Shown one piece after another: positions 5,127-6,732 of a DNA stretch of 6,732 bases (its first letter is position 1; each line of letters begins with the position of its first letter). Made by a program: the position numbers and the translations under genes. Source of the DNA: Bacteroidales bacterium (lineage in GTDB: Bacteria > Bacteroidota > Bacteroidia > Bacteroidales > VadinHA17); the NCBI GenBank assembly GCA_003157055.1, contig PMIG01000245.1, positions 946 through 7,677 on the forward strand, given 5' to 3'. The notes beneath the pieces are model-generated. The model was not told where the DNA came from, did no database searches, and was given only the letters and a program-made list of their open reading frames with translations.

Positions 5127-6449
5127 TCAATTTTTGAGCAATGTGACATCACCCATTTTTGTAAATGGTTCACCATTCAGGTAGTTACCGCGGACTTTCC
5201 ATATATAAACTCCCGGGTCACACAAATGACCTTTGTAGTATCCGTCCCATCCAATATTAATGTCATTGCTTTCAAAGATTATGATTCCACTGCGGCTGAA
5301 AATCCGTAGCTGGTAATCAGACAAAGTTGAAGAGACCGGGTGAAATACCTGGGAAGCTTCGTCGCTTTTCGGTGAATAATATCCTGTCGAGGGCCCGTTA
5401 AGATTGGGGATAAAGGCATTAGGAAATTCGATATAGTTATCTGAACCTGAAAATGCATTCTTGACGATTACCGAGTCGGAGCATCCGAATTCCGTTGAAA
5501 CAGTCAGCTTAAGATTATACCGGCCTGACTTCTTATATGAGTGCATTGGTTCAAAAAGTTCCGATGACGATCCATCGCCAAAGTCCCACCTGTATTTTAT
5601 GGCATCAGAAGAGTAGTTGTGAAATGAGATTTCATCATTGGGCAGGACAGCATTCTCAGGTGAGAACTCAAACCTTGCCTTGGGGGCTGTATGGACTATT
5701 ACTGTCAGGGATGAAGAAGAATGAAGTTTCCCGGTTCCAGATACAGAAAGAGTAACAGTGTATTCTCCAGGTATATCAAAAAGCCATTTCGGATTTTTCT
5801 CAGACGAAGAGCCACCATCACCAAAGGTCCAGCGGCAAGAATCATAATTTACGACATTGTTCATGAAAGATACCTTAAGAGGAGCACATCCTTCAGTAAC
5901 GGATGCTGAAGCAATGTTCTCAGCAATCAGATTCTGACTCCTCAGGTTGTCAGTTACAGAATTTCCTCTTTTGAAAATTTCTTTACCGTTAAATGAAGCT
6001 ATCCCTCCAGCTGGTGCTATTGAAGGACCAGGCTTTGAAGATTGAGTTTTTTCTGCGGAAGCAACATTATTGGTCCTTACAACTTTTTTCGGAATCTTGC
6101 CTATTTCTTTCAAAGGGCTCTGAACCTTCAGTTCAAAGTATTTGCCAGCAGATTGAATTTCATCAGGCTTCTGTAAAGACTTATCTTCTGATGTACTGGT
6201 ATTTAAAAGGCCTGAAATATTCTTTTTATGAACAGGTGATGTAAGAATAACTGTCAGAGCAGCGCCGGCAACAGCAATTCCACCTGCATACCAGATGTTG
6301 AAATGTGTTGGATTGAAGCGTAGAAACTCCTTCCTGCCGACCTGGCGCATAAGCTTAACACCAGCCTCAGTAGAAGGAATAATTTCAGCGCCTTCCAGCT
6401 TTTGCCTGAAAAGATCCCTCAACATCTTATCTTCAACTTTCCCCTTCAC
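5127..6449 (-). CDS. Membrane-anchored anti-sigma-like protein with PKD domains and T9SS type B C-terminal domain
   Basis: This 440-residue protein joins parts that usually act in different places. Residues 9-45 (MLRDLFRQKLEGAEIIPS onward) resemble the cytoplasmic N-termini of Bacteroidetes ECF anti-sigma proteins. One membrane segment follows at about 52-70, then a Ser/Lys/Pro-rich linker (73-184). Two PKD domains follow, with WTFGDG at 207-212 and WDFGDG at 288-293, and finally a gliding-associated T9SS type B C-terminal domain with FPNAFIPN (342-349), IFSRSG (383-388), GWDGYYKG (400-407), DPGVYIWKVRG (411-421) and a final GDVTLLKN. No cleavable signal peptide is seen. Topology should be N-in, C-out. 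The start used is GTG at 6449-6447; an in-frame stop at 6455-6453 excludes anything longer, and the ATG at 6425 (residue 9) is a good alternative. It follows the sigma-factor stop by 19 bp and precedes the porP/sprF-like gene. Domains are certain; the anti-sigma role is inferred from position and layout. Confidence 0.85.
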   Translation of the reverse strand: MKGKVEDKMLRDLFRQKLEGAEIIPSTEAGVKLMRQVGRKEFLRFNPTHFNIWYAGGIAVAGAALTVILTSPVHKKNISGLLNTSTSEDKSLQKPDEIQSAGKYFELKVQSPLKEIGKIPKKVVRTNNVASAEKTQSSKPGPSIAPAGGIASFNGKEIFKRGNSVTDNLRSQNLIAENIASASVTEGCAPLKVSFMNNVVNYDSCRWTFGDGGSSSEKNPKWLFDIPGEYTVTLSVSGTGKLHSSSSLTVIVHTAPKARFEFSPENAVLPNDEISFHNYSSDAIKYRWDFGDGSSSELFEPMHSYKKSGRYNLKLTVSTEFGCSDSVIVKNAFSGSDNYIEFPNAFIPNLNGPSTGYYSPKSDEASQVFHPVSSTLSDYQLRIFSRSGIIIFESNDINIGWDGYYKGHLCDPGVYIWKVRGNYLNGEPFTKMGDVTLLKN

Positions 6450-6468
6450 GAGTCATTCAATCGTTAAT

Positions 6469-6732
6469 TTAATTATTATCTTCAGAATATCTGTTTTTAA
6501 GCTTGCCAAGTTTTTCAAGTTTGTCCCTTATAACTGCTTTTGCTCTGCTGTACTGAGATTTAGAGGTATTGGTATCTATTCCAAGCATCTTTGCTATCTC
6601 TTTATGCTTATAACCTTCAACTGCATAAAGGTTGAAAACCATCCTGTAACCAGTGGGCAATCCATTCAGCACCTTGTAAAGCTCATCAGCGGTAAAAAAA
6701 TCCTCTTCAAAACTTTCAACACCAGTCTCTAC
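6469..6732 (-). CDS. ECF-type RNA polymerase sigma factor, C-terminal part, partial
   Basis: The last 88 codons are visible; the 5' part lies past the right edge, and the reading frame is open to the edge. The segment holds sigma region 4, which binds the -35/-33 promoter element: LPTGYRMVFNLYAVEGYKHKEIAKMLGIDTNTSKSQYSRAK in outline (visible residues 25-65), with the helix-turn-helix at about 42-65 (HKEIAKMLGI, then TSKSQYSRAK). ECF sigma factors direct transcription of small regulons and are held by a membrane anti-sigma factor. The next gene, 19 bp downstream, encodes a membrane protein with an anti-sigma-like N-terminus, the classic arrangement. Region 2 is not visible. The subgroup cannot be assigned from this part; a link to T9SS control is inferred from the neighbours. 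Confidence 0.88.
   Translation of the reverse strand, partial: VETGVESFEEDFFTADELYKVLNGLPTGYRMVFNLYAVEGYKHKEIAKMLGIDTNTSKSQYSRAKAVIRDKLEKLGKLKNRYSEDNN

Overview
The window looks like a chromosomal segment of an anaerobic or facultative Bacteroidetes (Bacteroidales-like) organism. The evidence is a PorP/SprF protein and a type B gliding/type IX secretion system (T9SS) C-terminal domain, a Bacteroidetes-style FtsB/DivIC and OmpH/Skp-like protein, TAnnTTTG promoter -7 elements, few Shine-Dalgarno sequences, and moderate G+C. The start of a tungsten-type aldehyde:ferredoxin oxidoreductase (AOR) gene suggests anaerobic metabolism. I cannot name the species.

Left part (1-1591): a 5' fragment of an AOR-family gene reads leftwards out of the window. 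Across a 282-bp divergent intergenic region, a two-gene operon reads rightwards: a short ThiF-family E1-like adenylyltransferase and a ThiS/MoaD-like ubiquitin-fold sulfur carrier ending in Gly-Gly, overlapping by ATGA. No thiamine genes are visible. The simplest reading is a sulfur-carrier pair that serves the pterin cofactor of the neighbouring tungsten enzyme, although thiamine synthesis cannot be excluded.

Middle (1618-3807): an FtsB/DivIC-like division protein gene on the + strand has a promoter-like element almost touching its start codon. It converges on, and overlaps by 20 bp, a leftward two-gene operon: an OmpH/Skp-like membrane-anchored coiled-coil protein followed 5 bp later by a family 2 glycosyltransferase with an unassigned C-terminal extension.

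Right part (3943-6732): three leftward genes form the most interesting locus. The 3' end of an ECF sigma factor is followed by a 440-residue protein with an unusual layout: an anti-sigma-like cytoplasmic N-terminus, one transmembrane helix, a long linker, two PKD domains and a T9SS type B C-terminal domain. A PorP/SprF-family outer-membrane protein comes next. The combination suggests a sigma/anti-sigma pair whose sensor end is itself a T9SS substrate-like domain, with its partner PorP encoded alongside, so the cell might read the state of its T9SS through this protein. The architecture is seen in the sequence; the signalling role is inference.

No rRNA, tRNA, CRISPR array, insertion sequence or phage gene was recognised.
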